From: Haematococcus lacustris | Lineage: Eukaryota > Chlorophyta > Chlorophyceae > Chlamydomonadales > Haematococcaceae | Length of the DNA stretch: 64,000 bases | Direction of reading: 5' to 3' | NCBI GenBank assembly: GCA_030144725.1 | Contig: JASKMD010000026.1 | Span: 8,708,100 to 8,772,099 of the forward strand | In this document: piece after piece, positions 22,001-32,300 of the stretch | Position numbering within the stretch: position 1 is the stretch's first letter | Layout of the letters: every line of letters begins with the position of its first letter | Position numbers and translations under genes: made by a program | The notes under the pieces: generated by a model | Told to the model about the DNA's origin: nothing | What the model saw: only the letters and a program-made list of their open reading frames with translations | Database searches by the model: none

Positions 22001-23262
22001 GCACCCCTGGCAGCGGTGCAGCAGACAGCCCACCAGCTCATTGCCCCTCCCCTGACCTTGACCTGGACGTAGAGCTGGTGGAGCTAGAAGGGGCAGTGGC
22101 CTGCCTGGCAGAAGGCGAGGGCCAGAAGGAGGGGCTGGCGCTGGATGGGGGCCAGGCAGCTGGTCTGGTCAGTGCTGGCTGCGCTGAGTCGCCTCAACTG
22201 CTGAGTAGCTTACCGGAAGCTGGTCAAGGCTTGAATGCCCTGCTGGCAGATCTGGGCCACCTGCTGCACTTGGCGTGGCACGCCAGCAGCCCTCCTGCCC
22301 TTGACGCTGCCCTGGCAGCACCTAGCAGCAGCAGCAGTGGCCCTGCAGCCGCCCTTGACTGGGGTGGTGTGGTGGCTGGTGTGGCTCACATGGCCCGCAC
22401 CAACACGCTGCTGGCTGACAGCACCCTGGTCATGGCGCAGGGCCTCAGGGACTGGCTCACGGAGAGTGGCCTGCAGCACACAGCAGGCATGGTGGCCAGG
22501 GCCATGGCGGTGGTGGCGGCAGCCAGGGTAGGCAGGCAGGAGGGGCAGGCAGGCCAGGCTGAGGCACAGGTGCAGGTCAGTGGGCCAACAGCTGTCCCTG
22601 AAATTGTTGAAAGGCAGCATCAGATGAAGCAGTTGATGAAAGGCGTGCAGCTACACCCCAAGCAGCAGCAGGGTCAGCAGCAGCAGGAGGTAGTGGATCA
22701 ACAGGCTGCTCATCTTGGCTGGCTCTCTTCCTCTCCTTGCCACCCCACCTTCCCTTCATTGCCAGCCCTGCTGCGCTGCAGCCTGCTGGGCTTCCCACCG
22801 CCCCAGGAGCAGGCCTATAGCACCTGGCTCAGCCGCAGAGCCGCCCCCCTGGCGCAGCTGTGGAGCACCACCTTCCTGGCCATTGTCCTCAGCTGTGCGC
22901 TGCGCAGCGCTCAGGAGGGGGTGCTGGTCAAAGACGCCACCACACACCTGGCAATGGCGCTGCCCTACCTCCTCAGTGGCCTGCTGGCGGCACATGGCTA
23001 CTTCAGGTGAACCAGCCTGAGGTGCTCCCCAGCCATCCCTCTCCCTTTCTGCTGCCGGCGCCCCCTGCCTGAGCCTTGTGTGGTGTGTGGTGTGCAGGGC
23101 TTATGAGCCCTTCCTGGTACTCCATGCGCTGGTGAGGGCGGGGGTGCTGGTGTCCGGCTGCCTGGGCTTCATAGTGTTTCCTTCGTCCTACTCCGGCGGG
23201 TTCATGGCGCACATAGACACCTGGGCTGAGGTGCTGCTGCACACGCCTGCTGAGCATGTAAG
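19021..23262 (+). CDS. Polytopic membrane protein with SPL-like IRPGC module
   Basis: The N-terminus has about five hydrophobic segments (VPLLANMGALAAVMALVATL; YPCFAVVAGHTAASVLACW; FYAASATWTVACMQLIVSW; VARLLAFTCTAITQVA; FASVVSACVQLAIPHVLLA) across several exons from 19021 to about 19780. A Gln/Ala/Ser-rich linker follows (to 20335). Exons at about 20456-20540 and 20713-20960 read LVLKLVNQEPGSLGNDVV and ARISVRRGCTLVTLDLV, matching the order of the plant SPL C-terminal blocks RIVFKLFGK... and ESYIRPGCIVLTIYL. No SBP zinc domain is seen. After low-complexity exons (21240-22700) come LWSTTFLAIVLSCALRSA, LAMALPYLLSGLLAA and an exon at about 23099-23260 (YEPFLVLHALVRAGVLVSG) ending at a GTAAGT donor. 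The terminal exon is duplicated and inverted downstream. Function unknown. Confidence 0.65.
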
Positions 23263-23693
23263 TCTCTGCACCCACCTACCTACCTGGTGTTCACCTGGGG
23301 GGGTCACTCCACACAGACAGATTACCGCCACTAGTGAGGGAACCTGATCTTAGCTTTGCATGATTCTTGTTGCCCGCTGGTCTGATGACGAAGGTAAAGG
23401 TTCGAGGACAAATGAAACATATAAAAGCTCTCAAGGTATATAAAACTATAAATATAATTATATGACTATTATTTACTTTACAATCTCTTGATAATGGAGT
23501 TGTGTTTTTCTTTATGCTAGACAATGTAAACGAATGCATCGACCCAGGCTGGCCCCTGATCCACTCTACTCCCACACCTCCCACTCCCACTCCTACCGCC
23601 CTGTAGGCATCATGTTTTGCTGCATATACTACTTGCACATATATATATATAACTTATATATAACTTATATATATAACATATATATATATATAT
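23263..23693. other. Intron/spacer with AT-rich tract
   Basis: Starts with the GTAAGT donor of the last plus-strand exon. 23345-23530 is AT-rich. 23637-23693 is almost pure TA with ATAACTTATA words and directly abuts the left arm of a large inverted repeat. No ORF supported. Confidence 0.65.
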
Positions 23694-24973
23694 AACTTCT
23701 GAAGACTCAGGCAGCCGGACACCAGCACCCCCGCCCTCACCAGCGCATGGAGCACCAGGAAGCGATCACAAGCCCTGCACACCACACACCACACAAGGCT
23801 CACGCAGGGGGCGCCGGCAGCAGGGAAACAACGGTGTGAGGGTGTCATTCAGAGCAGTCTCTATTCATGTGCCCCATTGCCCACCCACCCTCCTATCCCA
23901 CAGGTGTGAGAAGGTGTGAGAAGGTGTGTGAGTGCAGTACAGGTTCAGGGGCAGGGCGGCAGCAGTGCTGGCTCATCCTGCCCTGGGCTGCCAGCAGAGG
24001 GCGTAGGGCATCACCATCATCAGGTGCGTGCTAAGCTCCTGGAGTGTCACCCCCTGCTGTGCGCCCCCATCCTGCATGAGACATCCACACTTTAGGGACA
24101 CACACATCCCCCCTGATCACCAGAAGGCACCAGGACACCCCATGCACCCAAGGGCAATGTAGCGAGGCCTGCAGTTGCAATGTACCTGCCACCCATACCA
24201 TGCCAACCCTGACACCTGTGCCGCCTTTCCCATGTCACCCCAACCCCTAACCCAAGGTGACCAACATGCTGCCTTCTCCATGACCTTGTACTGTCACCTC
24301 ACTTTGCACTCGCTTGCTGCCCTGTTCCCAGCTGGTTGGCTGTCATGCGGCTCAGTGCTGGTGTTAGTGCTTGTGAGGTAGCGGTGGCGGCGCTTGCAGT
24401 CCAGCAGCGTGCCCAGCGTCAGGCTGCCCAGCAGGGGGGTCAGGACCCGGTAGGCGAGGGTGAGGGGCCCCATGTCCGGGTAGTGGTAGCGGGTCATGCA
24501 CCAGGCTGAGCAAGTCAGCAGCGTGCGGTTCAGCACCAGGATGGGCACACGCACCTGCAGCACGTCCATGACCATATTAAGCTCTACCACATGACCCACG
24601 TTAATGGGTGTAGATTAGTCAGTTAGCCTTCTTTGCTATGTTGCATGGCTACAAACATCATACTATAGAAATGGCCATTAAAAGCACTGGTGTGTGTGTG
24701 TGTATATATATCTACATATCTACCTGTACTGCACTCACACACCTTCTCACACCTTCTCACACCTGTGGGATAGGAGGGTGGGTGGGCAATGGGGCACATG
24801 AATAGAGACTGCTCTGAATGACACCCTCACACCGTTGTTTCCCTGCTGCCGGCGCCCCCTGCGTGAGCCTTGTGTGGTGTGTGGTGTGCAGGGCTTGTGA
24901 TCGCTTCCTGGTGCTCCATGCGCTGGTGAGGGCGGGGGTGCTGGTGTCCGGCTGCCTGAGTCTTCAGAAGTTG
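23694..24973. repeat. About 250-bp inverted repeat flanking a 777-bp spacer
   Basis: The left arm (23694-23944) and right arm (24722-24973) are near-perfect reverse complements; both contain the repeated GGTGTGAGAA word and a copy of the membrane-gene exon encoding FLVLHALVRAGVLVSG. The spacer 23945-24721 holds the gene's following exon in reverse orientation. The arrangement is best explained by duplication of the 3' end of the gene followed by inversion. Confidence 0.9.
24300..24599 (-). pseudogene. Inverted copy of the membrane gene's terminal exon
   Basis: The minus strand reads VLQVRVPILVLNRTLLTCSA, then MTRYHYPDMGPLTLAYRVLT, then PLLGSLTLGTLLDCKRRHRY, which continues the C-terminal membrane region of the gene at 19021-23262 but on the opposite strand. 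A partial second copy lies on the plus strand at 25035-25150. It cannot be spliced to the upstream exons in this orientation. Confidence 0.7.
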
Positions 24974-25029
24974 CCAATGTCCTAGACCAGAGGCTATGCG
25001 GCACACATTGTTACCTGGGCTGAGGCAAT

Positions 25030-25159
25030 ATGGACTCCATTGGCGCCCCTGACCCTCGCCTACTGGGTCTTGGGCCCCCTGCTGGGCAGCCTGGCACTGG
25101 GCACGCTGCTGGACTGCCAGCGCCACCGCCGCTCCCTCAAACTCACACAACAGCAGTGA
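25030..25159 (+). pseudogene. Plus-strand copy of the terminal exon, partial
   Basis: Reads PLTLAYWVLGPLLGSLALG, then TLLDCQRHRRSLKLTQQQ and a stop at about 25157. It starts only at PLTLAY; the first half (VPILVLNRTLLT) is missing. It may be used as the real last exon, giving a shortened C-terminus, or it may be a relic of the duplication. Confidence 0.55.
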
Positions 25160-25566
25160 ACACTGCGCTACCTGCACAGCTGGCAGCCTTGCAACAAGAA
25201 CAGAGCTCGTCTTTACTACACCTACGAATGTCACAAATGTCGCACGAAGAAGAAAGTAACTTTACAGACTTGCTACAAGGTAACAGTCTCTGCCTGCATG
25301 CCGCTCATCGCCTGTAGCTGAGCATGGCTGTGGGGTGGGATGTCCATGAGATTTGCTAAGTATGTCTGCTAAGAACAATGATAGTTTTCTGGCACACAGG
25401 ATGAAAATGGACGTCCTGTGCGCATGCTCCCTGTGTGCATGCATCACAATGTGTGACCTGGTTTTGTTTGCTCCTCATGCAGAAGGCTGCGTTGTGTCCA
25501 TGTGTGCTGCATGGTGGCCCCGTGTAGTTGCCCGTTTTACCCCAGCAATGCTGCACTTGACGTGCA

Positions 25567-25655
25567 GGTAGTGCTAGCTTGCCTTGCCTTGCCTTGCCTT
25601 GCCTTCGCTTGCCTTGATTGGGTTTCCCTTGATTGGGTTTCCCTTGATTGGGTTT
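25567..25655. repeat. TTGCC and 16-bp tandem repeats
   Basis: About five TTGCC pentamers (25578-25604), then three units of CCTTGATTGGGTTTCC. No gene from 25160 to here. Confidence 0.85.
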
Positions 25656-25680
25656 CCCGTCTCCTTGTCCTTGGCTGTTC

Positions 25681-25805
25681 CGACTCCACACAGCCCAGTA
25701 ACACCATTTGAGTCGGGCTACTATGGCCCGCTAGTATTCCCGCTAGTGGCTGCTAGTGGGCACTACTAGTCTGGCTCAAATGGAGGCCCTAGTGAGGGAC
25801 AAGGG
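25681..25805 (+). mobile_element. Fanzor-family 3' tail only (copy F)
   Basis: Contains only the 3' terminal hairpin: CCATTTGAGTCGGGC near 25702 and GGCTCAAATGG near 25775 are the arms, followed by the shared terminus GGCCCTAGTGAGGGACAAGG. GGCTGTTC occurs at both borders (25673-25680 and 25806-25813), a possible short target duplication. The element strand is plus. Confidence 0.75.
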
Positions 25806-25849
25806 GGCTGTTCTGCATCTTGTCCACCGGTTGCAACCGGTTGGTTGAG

Positions 25850-26520
25850 AGTTGACAGCAGTGTTAAGCCCCAGCCCAGGCCCCCCTTGCCCAGGAGCCA
25901 CCACCTCCCCCTGCCCAGGACCAGCCACCTGCCGCACCTGGCCCAGTGCGACGACCGCAGGCCCCCCATGGGTCAGGTGGCTTAACCGGGACACCAGCTC
26001 GTGCCTCAACTTACAGTGCGTTGGGGAGAGCATGCAGCGCCCCCTAGAGCTGTGCAGCTGGAAGGACCGGGGGGCTCTGCCCCCAATGGCGAGGTGTACC
26101 AGCAGCGCTACAAGCTGGTCAAGGTTCGGCTGCCAGCCAGTGCCGGCCAGCCAGTGCCAGCTGCTGGGGGCCCAGCCCAATAGATGTGCACTTAAGCTGG
26201 TCCTTCCCGCAGCTGGTGAGTCCTGCCAGAGTTGCCTAACCCTAGCGGTTGCACCGGGCTGCAGAGTACTGGCGGCGTAGTGATGGCCGGGCCCGCAACC
26301 ACCCATAGGTCCTCGTAGTTATGAAGAGGGGTGAAGGTTGAAGCTGCTAGTTTGAATGAAGTGCCCGGTGGTCTGGAAGGGAACGGGCCATCAAGGATGC
26401 GACCGAGGACGCTACAGTTGTACTGTAGTTGAGTGAGATTAGCCACAGTGAAACATGTTGATCCATGTTTAATGATTAATGCTTGTCTGCCAACTGCCCC
26501 CCACGCATGCCCTGCAGCCT
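25850..26520 (+). pseudogene. Divergent Fanzor C-terminal relic (F1)
   Basis: The plus frame reads VRWLNRDTSSCLNLQCVGE, then QRPLELCSWKDRGALPP, aligning with RWLDRDCNAALNMQRIG and RPLELCYWPEQGALP of copies C and D. After a frame change, NGEVYQQRYKLVKVRLP aligns with GKEYPGLGYKRLRDKP. The RuvC-III Asp-Arg-Asp survives as Asn-Arg-Asp. The following DNA (26230-26500) is shared with 31590-31790 in the LRR-gene intron. Confidence 0.65.
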
Positions 26521-26599
26521 CCCACACAGCCAACAGCCCCCACAGCAGCAGCAGCAGAGCCAGGGCAGGCAAACGCCACCAGCAAACCCAACAGTGGCT

Positions 26600-26830
26600 G
26601 CCAATGCTAAGCAGCCTGCCAAGCCCACTGGACAGGGGCCAGCCACGCAGTTCTGGACATGCAGCGCACAAGGGAGGGCAGGTGGCGCGAGTGTGAGCTG
26701 TGCTGGTGGGCAGGCCAGCCATGAGACCCCTCGCTCCAAAGCCACCAGCAGCAGCTTTCGGCACAGTGGTGTGGGCCATGGTGATAGTGGCATGTCCTAA
26801 CTTGGTGGCTGCATGCTTGTCATGTCCAGA
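26600..26830 (+). pseudogene. Second divergent Fanzor C-terminal relic (F2)
   Basis: Frame at about 26632-26730 reads HAVLDMQRTREGRWRECELC, then WWAGQP and a stop, aligning with AALNMQRIGESRWRPLELCWW. The tail CTTGGTGGCTGCATGCTTGTCATG resembles the start of the Fanzor 3' UTR. It is older than copies C-E. Confidence 0.5.
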
Positions 26831-26884
26831 TGGCTCATGGCCTGTCGGTAGTAGTAGTTGTTACTCTAAGGAGCTAGGGCTTGG

Positions 26885-28560
26885 GTGGATACAAGCCAAC
26901 CCCCAAAGGTAAAAGACTGAGAAGAGAAGGGGAAAAACCTAGAAGAGAAAGAACTTAGAGAAGGAAGGGGAAGGGAGCTACAAGGTAAGGGGGGAGAGAC
27001 CTCAAAAAGCGGAGGAGCCAGAGAAGCAGAGGAGCTAGAGACGCAAAAGGTTGGAGCTAGGAGGGCTAGGAGGGAGAGGGGAGAGAAACACGTTATGAGT
27101 TAGTGGGTCTAGGAGGGGTAACCGGGAAAGTGACACTAAGGGATCCGTCTTGAGCAGAAACTAAGGGATGGGGATGGGGGAGGTTCCAGCCAGGAGGGTT
27201 GGGATAGGCCAGGGTGAAGTCTTGTAGGTGATGCCAAAAGGTAGTGATGGCAAGTTGACTGGCTGCAGAAATGGGGCAAAGGGTGGAAGGAGCGGTCGCT
27301 TGAGTGGTAGGGTGATGGGTGATAACCCAAAGACGGCGGCGGCCAATGTCCATCGCATCAAAGGCTGCCATGCAAACTAGTCTCCAGAGGGAAGGAGGGA
27401 AGGTAGGGGTGGGGGGGATGAGGCACCAGAGGGAGGATCCTCCTACAAATTAATCCCTGCGTCCGTCCCTGCGTGTTTACCAACCTTGTCCGATCGGGCT
27501 GCAATTTTTAATAGATGGTAGTTTGCAAAAAGTAAAACATATTTTGCAAGAAAAATATTTTGAAAAAATCAACAGCTGTTGCGCTGTGGCCCGCAACCTA
27601 TCCCTGCACTCATCCCTGCACTCTAGCCACAGGGCCACAGCGCAGCCGCCTTTGATTTTTTTAATATATTTATTCTGAAAAATATGTTTTATTTTCTGCA
27701 AACTACCATCTATCAAAATTTCAGCCCGATCGGACAAGGTCGGTCAACACGCAGGGACGGACGCAGGGATTAATTTGTAGGAGTGCGATTGGTGACTTTG
27801 GGTGCCGAGGCTGAGGGAGAGCTGTTGTCTAATGGTAATGGCGATGGGGCAACTCCAAAAGCTGTGTTGGCGGCTGTGGCGGGGATGGTGAGAGGGGTCG
27901 CAAGGGCAAGACTAGGGGGGGTAATGCGGCTTCCAGGGATGGCATTGATGCTCAAGCGCCATAGGGTCTCTTTAAGGAGGTCAGAACAAGGAATCTTCCA
28001 AGCTTTGTTAAGGTTGGTAGTGAAAGCTTGAAGGGCTTGCGCTCGAGTGGTAGGTGGGTGAGGTGTGGAGAGAGCTTGGGTGATGTAAGAGAGGTGGGCT
28101 TGCTTGCGGGCGGAGGTGAGGTGGGGGGTTAAGACCCTCACAGGGGTCCCTTGAAGGGTGGGCAATACCCGTGGGGTATAGGTGGTCGGAAGGTGCGGTG
28201 AGGACCAAGAGAGGGAGGTAAGGTGTTGGATAGGGACTGGGGTAACAGGTAGGGGTTGGTTGGGAAAGGTAGTGGAAAGGGATAAAGGGCCGAGGGCTTG
28301 GAGCCTCCAAGTTGGAGGGCTTGGCACATGAGGGTAATGATGCCTTGGGGGAGGAGGTGGGGTTGGTGGAGTGAAGGGAGGAGGAAAGGGGGGTGAACAA
28401 GCAGGAGAAGAGGGAGTCAAGGGTGTGGTAGAGATTGGAAAGGAAGGTGAGGATGAAAGAGAGGAAGGGGCGGGTAGGTGTAGGGCGGGTAATGGGAGGG
28501 TGGTAGAGGGTCATGCAAACAACGCAGGAGCCTGGCATTGGCAGCCTCAAGGACATCGTC
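26885..28560 (-). mobile_element. LINE retrotransposon 3' part, interrupted by a MITE
   Basis: Minus-strand reading from 28420 to 27784 gives a Pro/Ser-rich region, then LNKAWKIPCSDLLKETLWRL, SINAIPGSRITPP and, after decay, the end of an RT zinc-binding-type domain. Beyond the MITE, 27371-27093 reads MAAFDAMDIGRRRLWVIT, then TFWHHLQDFTLAYPNPPGW, a C-terminal block I associate with chlorophyte LINE ORF2 proteins. Frames are shifted, so it is inactive. The RT catalytic core is not in the window. The DNA is strongly strand-biased: purine-rich on plus, pyrimidine-rich on minus. Confidence 0.65.
27440..27783. mobile_element. 344-bp MITE inside the LINE
   Basis: About 150-bp inverted arms from CTCCTACAAATTAATCCCTG at 27440 and its reverse complement ending at 27783; the inner arms are AT-rich (AAAACATATTTT) and include a GCGCTGTGGCCC block. 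No ORF. No clear target-site duplication, but the LINE reading resumes on both sides. Confidence 0.88.
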
Positions 28561-29306
28561 CCTCCTGATAATGATAATGACGATGATGCAGGCTACACGG
28601 GCCAAGCTTGCAGCTGGAAGCCTGCATGGTCGTTACATGCATGGGGTAAAGGGACCTGTGTGCCATAGCGCCTCGCCCATGTTGGTTCTGGTTCTCAACA
28701 TGTTGTATGAAATGATGCAGGAGTGTTAGAGACATCTGCATTTGCAGGCGATGGTGGGTTGACGTTGTTGATACGTAGAGCATGGTATGGCTGCTTGGCC
28801 TCGCATGCTTACAGTGCACGCTTCACAGGCTGACGGAAGCCTCGCTGATAGTGGCGTCAATACTGTGTGATGAGGTTTAAGGCACAGCGAACAGAATGGC
28901 CCTTCTGTCCCCTTCTGCCCATCCAGTGTCAACTCAGCCTCTATGCTCACCAGCCTATATACAAGCAAGATTTCTGACCAGCCACACAGCTCACTGACTG
29001 GCATGGGTCCATCGCCTGAACCCCCGCTTGGAAGCGGCCGCACCCATCCTTTGTTAGGTTACGCCTCCTGGTGCTGCCAGGGGTGGCTTTTTCTTCACAT
29101 CAGCCACTCAGCTCGCATCACAGGAAGCTGCCTGCACCTCATAAACTGCAGTGGCAGCTGAAATGGGTGACAGGCCTTTGCCCGGCACTGCCTTGCAAGG
29201 GCCCAGGTTGGCTGCTTCCCCTGTCCTGCACTGTGGGCTATAGATAAACTGCTCACCTGCCCTCAAGTTCTGCACAACTCTCACACAAATGCATGCCAGG
29301 GGCAAG
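28561..29306. other. Intergenic, nothing firmly recognised
   Basis: A minus-strand ORF at 28726-29043 has no recognisable motif. The stretch presumably holds the 3' UTR of the F-box/LRR gene. Confidence 0.5.
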
Positions 29307-32300
29307 CTAAGAATCTCCTTCATGAGCCTGGCCCAACTCACAGCACTGCAAGCCAGGCAGCGCAAGCAGCAGCTGCTGTGCCATTGCATCCAGCACCTGC
29401 TGCTCAGAGCTTCCTTGGCAGCCACACTCCGCTACACACAGGCCAGCACAGGTCCCTGCGCCCCCACAGCCCACCACACCACACCCATCACACGCTGCCA
29501 CCCTGCACCCCTGCTGCTTGCATGGGCCCAGCTGCCAATTGAGCGTCAAGGTCTGCTTGCAGTCCCTGCCATATGAATATTGGCCACCAGCCACCCCAGC
29601 TGCACTCTGCTGCGGCAACGCAGCCTTCTTCACTGCGCCAGCCTGCCTGCCATACACGCCGCCAGCCAGCTGCGAGCAGGAGCCCACCCAGCTGCAGCTC
29701 CCACACTCCGCCGCTGGACTGCTGCCGCTGCTAGCCGGGGCGCAGGCAGAGGCAGCAGCAGCTGGCAGGAGCGCAGCCGTCGCCTCCCCGGGCCCTCCCT
29801 GAGCCCCAGGCTGGCTACAGCAGCCCCCTGCCCCTGCCGACTGGCTGTGGGGGCTGGGCCTGGCTAGCGGGTTGCCTGACGCCTTGATGACCTGCAGCTG
29901 CCTGAGGGCGGTCAGCGCCGCCAGCGGCAGGCTGTGCAGCCTGTTGTCGCACAGGTCCAGCCACTTGAGGGCAGCCAGGGCTCCACAGGCGGTGGGCAGG
30001 CAGCGCAGGCGGTTGGAGGCCAGGCTCAGGCTCTCCAGGGCAGTCATCTGCCACAGCACCAGCGGGGGTGCGGCGCCTAGGCTGTTGTCTGACAGGTCTA
30101 GGTCAGTGAGGCGGGACAGAGCGCTGAGGCTGGGTGCCAGGCTGGCCAGCCTGTTGCTGGACAGGGTCAGGCTGACCAGGCTTTGGCCCAGGCGGCTCAG
30201 GTTGCTGGGCAGGGCAGCTAGGCGGTTGCCTGACACGTTCAGGTGGGCCAGGCGAGAGCAGGCCAGGGGCAGCCAGTCAGGCAGTGCAGTGAGGTTGTTG
30301 TAGTCCAGGCCCAGGGTGGACAGCAGCGGCATGTGCATCAGGCAAGACGGCACCTGCGCGGTAGGCAGGCAGGCAGGCAGGTGTGGGCTGCTGGGAGTGC
30401 AGGTCCAGCCTGAGACACAGCCGCAGAACACACAAGATGGGGGAAGAAGCCACACCAGCAGAGGAGGGGGTGGGGTGGAGAGAAGAGGCGGGAAGGCAGG
30501 CAGTCAGGCAGGGTGCAGGCAGGTGGGGTTGAGACATGGTCCTGCTGCTGCTCACCTCCGCCAGCTCATTCGACGCCAGCTGCAGCTCCCTCAACACGGG
30601 CACACGGCTGCAAGGGGGAGTTACACAGCCCGTGGCCCCCAGCTCAGCACGCCCAGGGCCAGCCCAGCCCCTAGCACCAGCCAGGCTGGGGGAGTTACTG
30701 CTGCTGCTTGTCAGGAGCACTTCTCCCACACTGACCCTGCCATGGTTGACATTTCCGTTGCTGCTGCTGCCCTGTTGCGGTGGCAGGGGCATCAAGCCCA
30801 GGCCCTTGAGGCCCATGCCTGACAGGTCCAGCACCTCCAGCCAGGGCAGGCAGCGAGGCAGGCAGGCAGTGATGGGGTCGCACTGGGCCTGACCACCGAT
30901 GCTGCCCACCCCGAGCTTCCAGTTGCCAGCCAGACGCAGGCTGGTGAGGCAGGACAGGGCGGAGGCAGAAGCCGGCAGGGTGGCCAGCTGGTTGTGGCTC
31001 AGGTCCAAGGCCCGCAGCCTGTGCAGGGCGTGGCCAAAGCTGGAGGGCAGGGCGGCCAGTCGGTTGCCTGCAGCCATGGTGAGGTGACGAGCAGCCACGT
31101 AGAGGGGTGAGGAGCGGGTCAGCTGGACAGATTGGCTGTCCTGGGTAGATCAGATGCCAGATGCAGGCAGAGAAGGTGTGAGAGTTGCAGCGCAATTGGC
31201 AAAGAGCAAAGACATTGTCATCAAGCCAGGCCGCCGGTCTGCAGGTACCACTAGCACCACTCCGGCCCTCCCCTCCCCGGTGTTTAGCTGCTGCATTGTC
31301 ATGGCTGATGGCCTTGGCTGACATAGTGGGCGCAGCAGCAGCAGCGGGGGCAGTAGCGGTGGCAGCACTGTGATCTGGCTGGAATGTAGCGTCACACAAA
31401 CGTGTAGTGGCTGCTAGTGGCCACTACTGGTTTGGCTCAAATGGAGGCCCTAGTGAGGGACAAGGGGGCTGCAGGTACCATGTCAAAAACGATGCGCCTA
31501 TGCTTTAGAAACTAAAGCACTTGCCAATGTACCACTTGTGAGGACTGTGTGAGGTACAAGCTGGTCAAGGACCGGCTGCCCAAGGTCAGGCAGTGGTTGC
31601 ACCGGGCTGCAGAGTACCGGCGGGGTGTTGATGGCTGGAACAAAGTGTCCACCGGTATGGGGTTAATGGTCATCAAGGGTGCAACCGAGGACGCTACAAC
31701 TGGAATGTAGCTGAGTGAGATTACCCACAGTCAAACACGTTGTTCCATATTGAATGGTTTATGTTTGTCTGCAGGTGCCATGTCGCCCCCCCAACAGCCC
31801 CCAAACAGCATGTAACAGCCGCTGCCACCCTGCCTGCCTGCCTGCCTGCCTGCCCAGTCTCCCCTAATAGCCTGGCCAGCCTGTCAGCGACTGCTGCTGT
31901 GTTGCGGGCTCGCACCCTGCCCCATGAGGGTGGACCAGGCTGCACCCAACCTCCGCCAGAATGCTAGCTTGCTTCACAACCTGGCTGGGGTATGACCGGG
32001 AGATGATGCAACTACTGCGGTGACGTTGACGGAGGGATGGCAGGCTGATGGCAGCGAGTGTGTGCCAGGTGGCCGCCACTGACCTGATACATCCAATGCA
32101 GTGAGCTGGGTCAAGGTGGCCAGGGCGTGGGCAGGCAGGCGCTGCAAGCGGCACTGCTGCAGGTTGCAGGTCTTCAGGGAACTCAGATTCCTGTGGCAGC
32201 ACACCGTGGCCACCGCATGCCTTCTATACCATGCGTGCATAGGCCATGCGCATGCACATGCCACACTAAGCGCTTCCCATAGGTGCTGCAGATGCTGATG

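Noticed and set aside
25605..25655. Telomere-like GGGTTT repeats
   Set aside because: Only three units of a 16-bp repeat (CCTTGATTGGGTTTCC), not a telomeric hexamer or octamer array.
28371..28568. Lys/Glu/Gly-rich plus-strand ORF
   Set aside because: Antisense of the pyrimidine-rich LINE coding strand.
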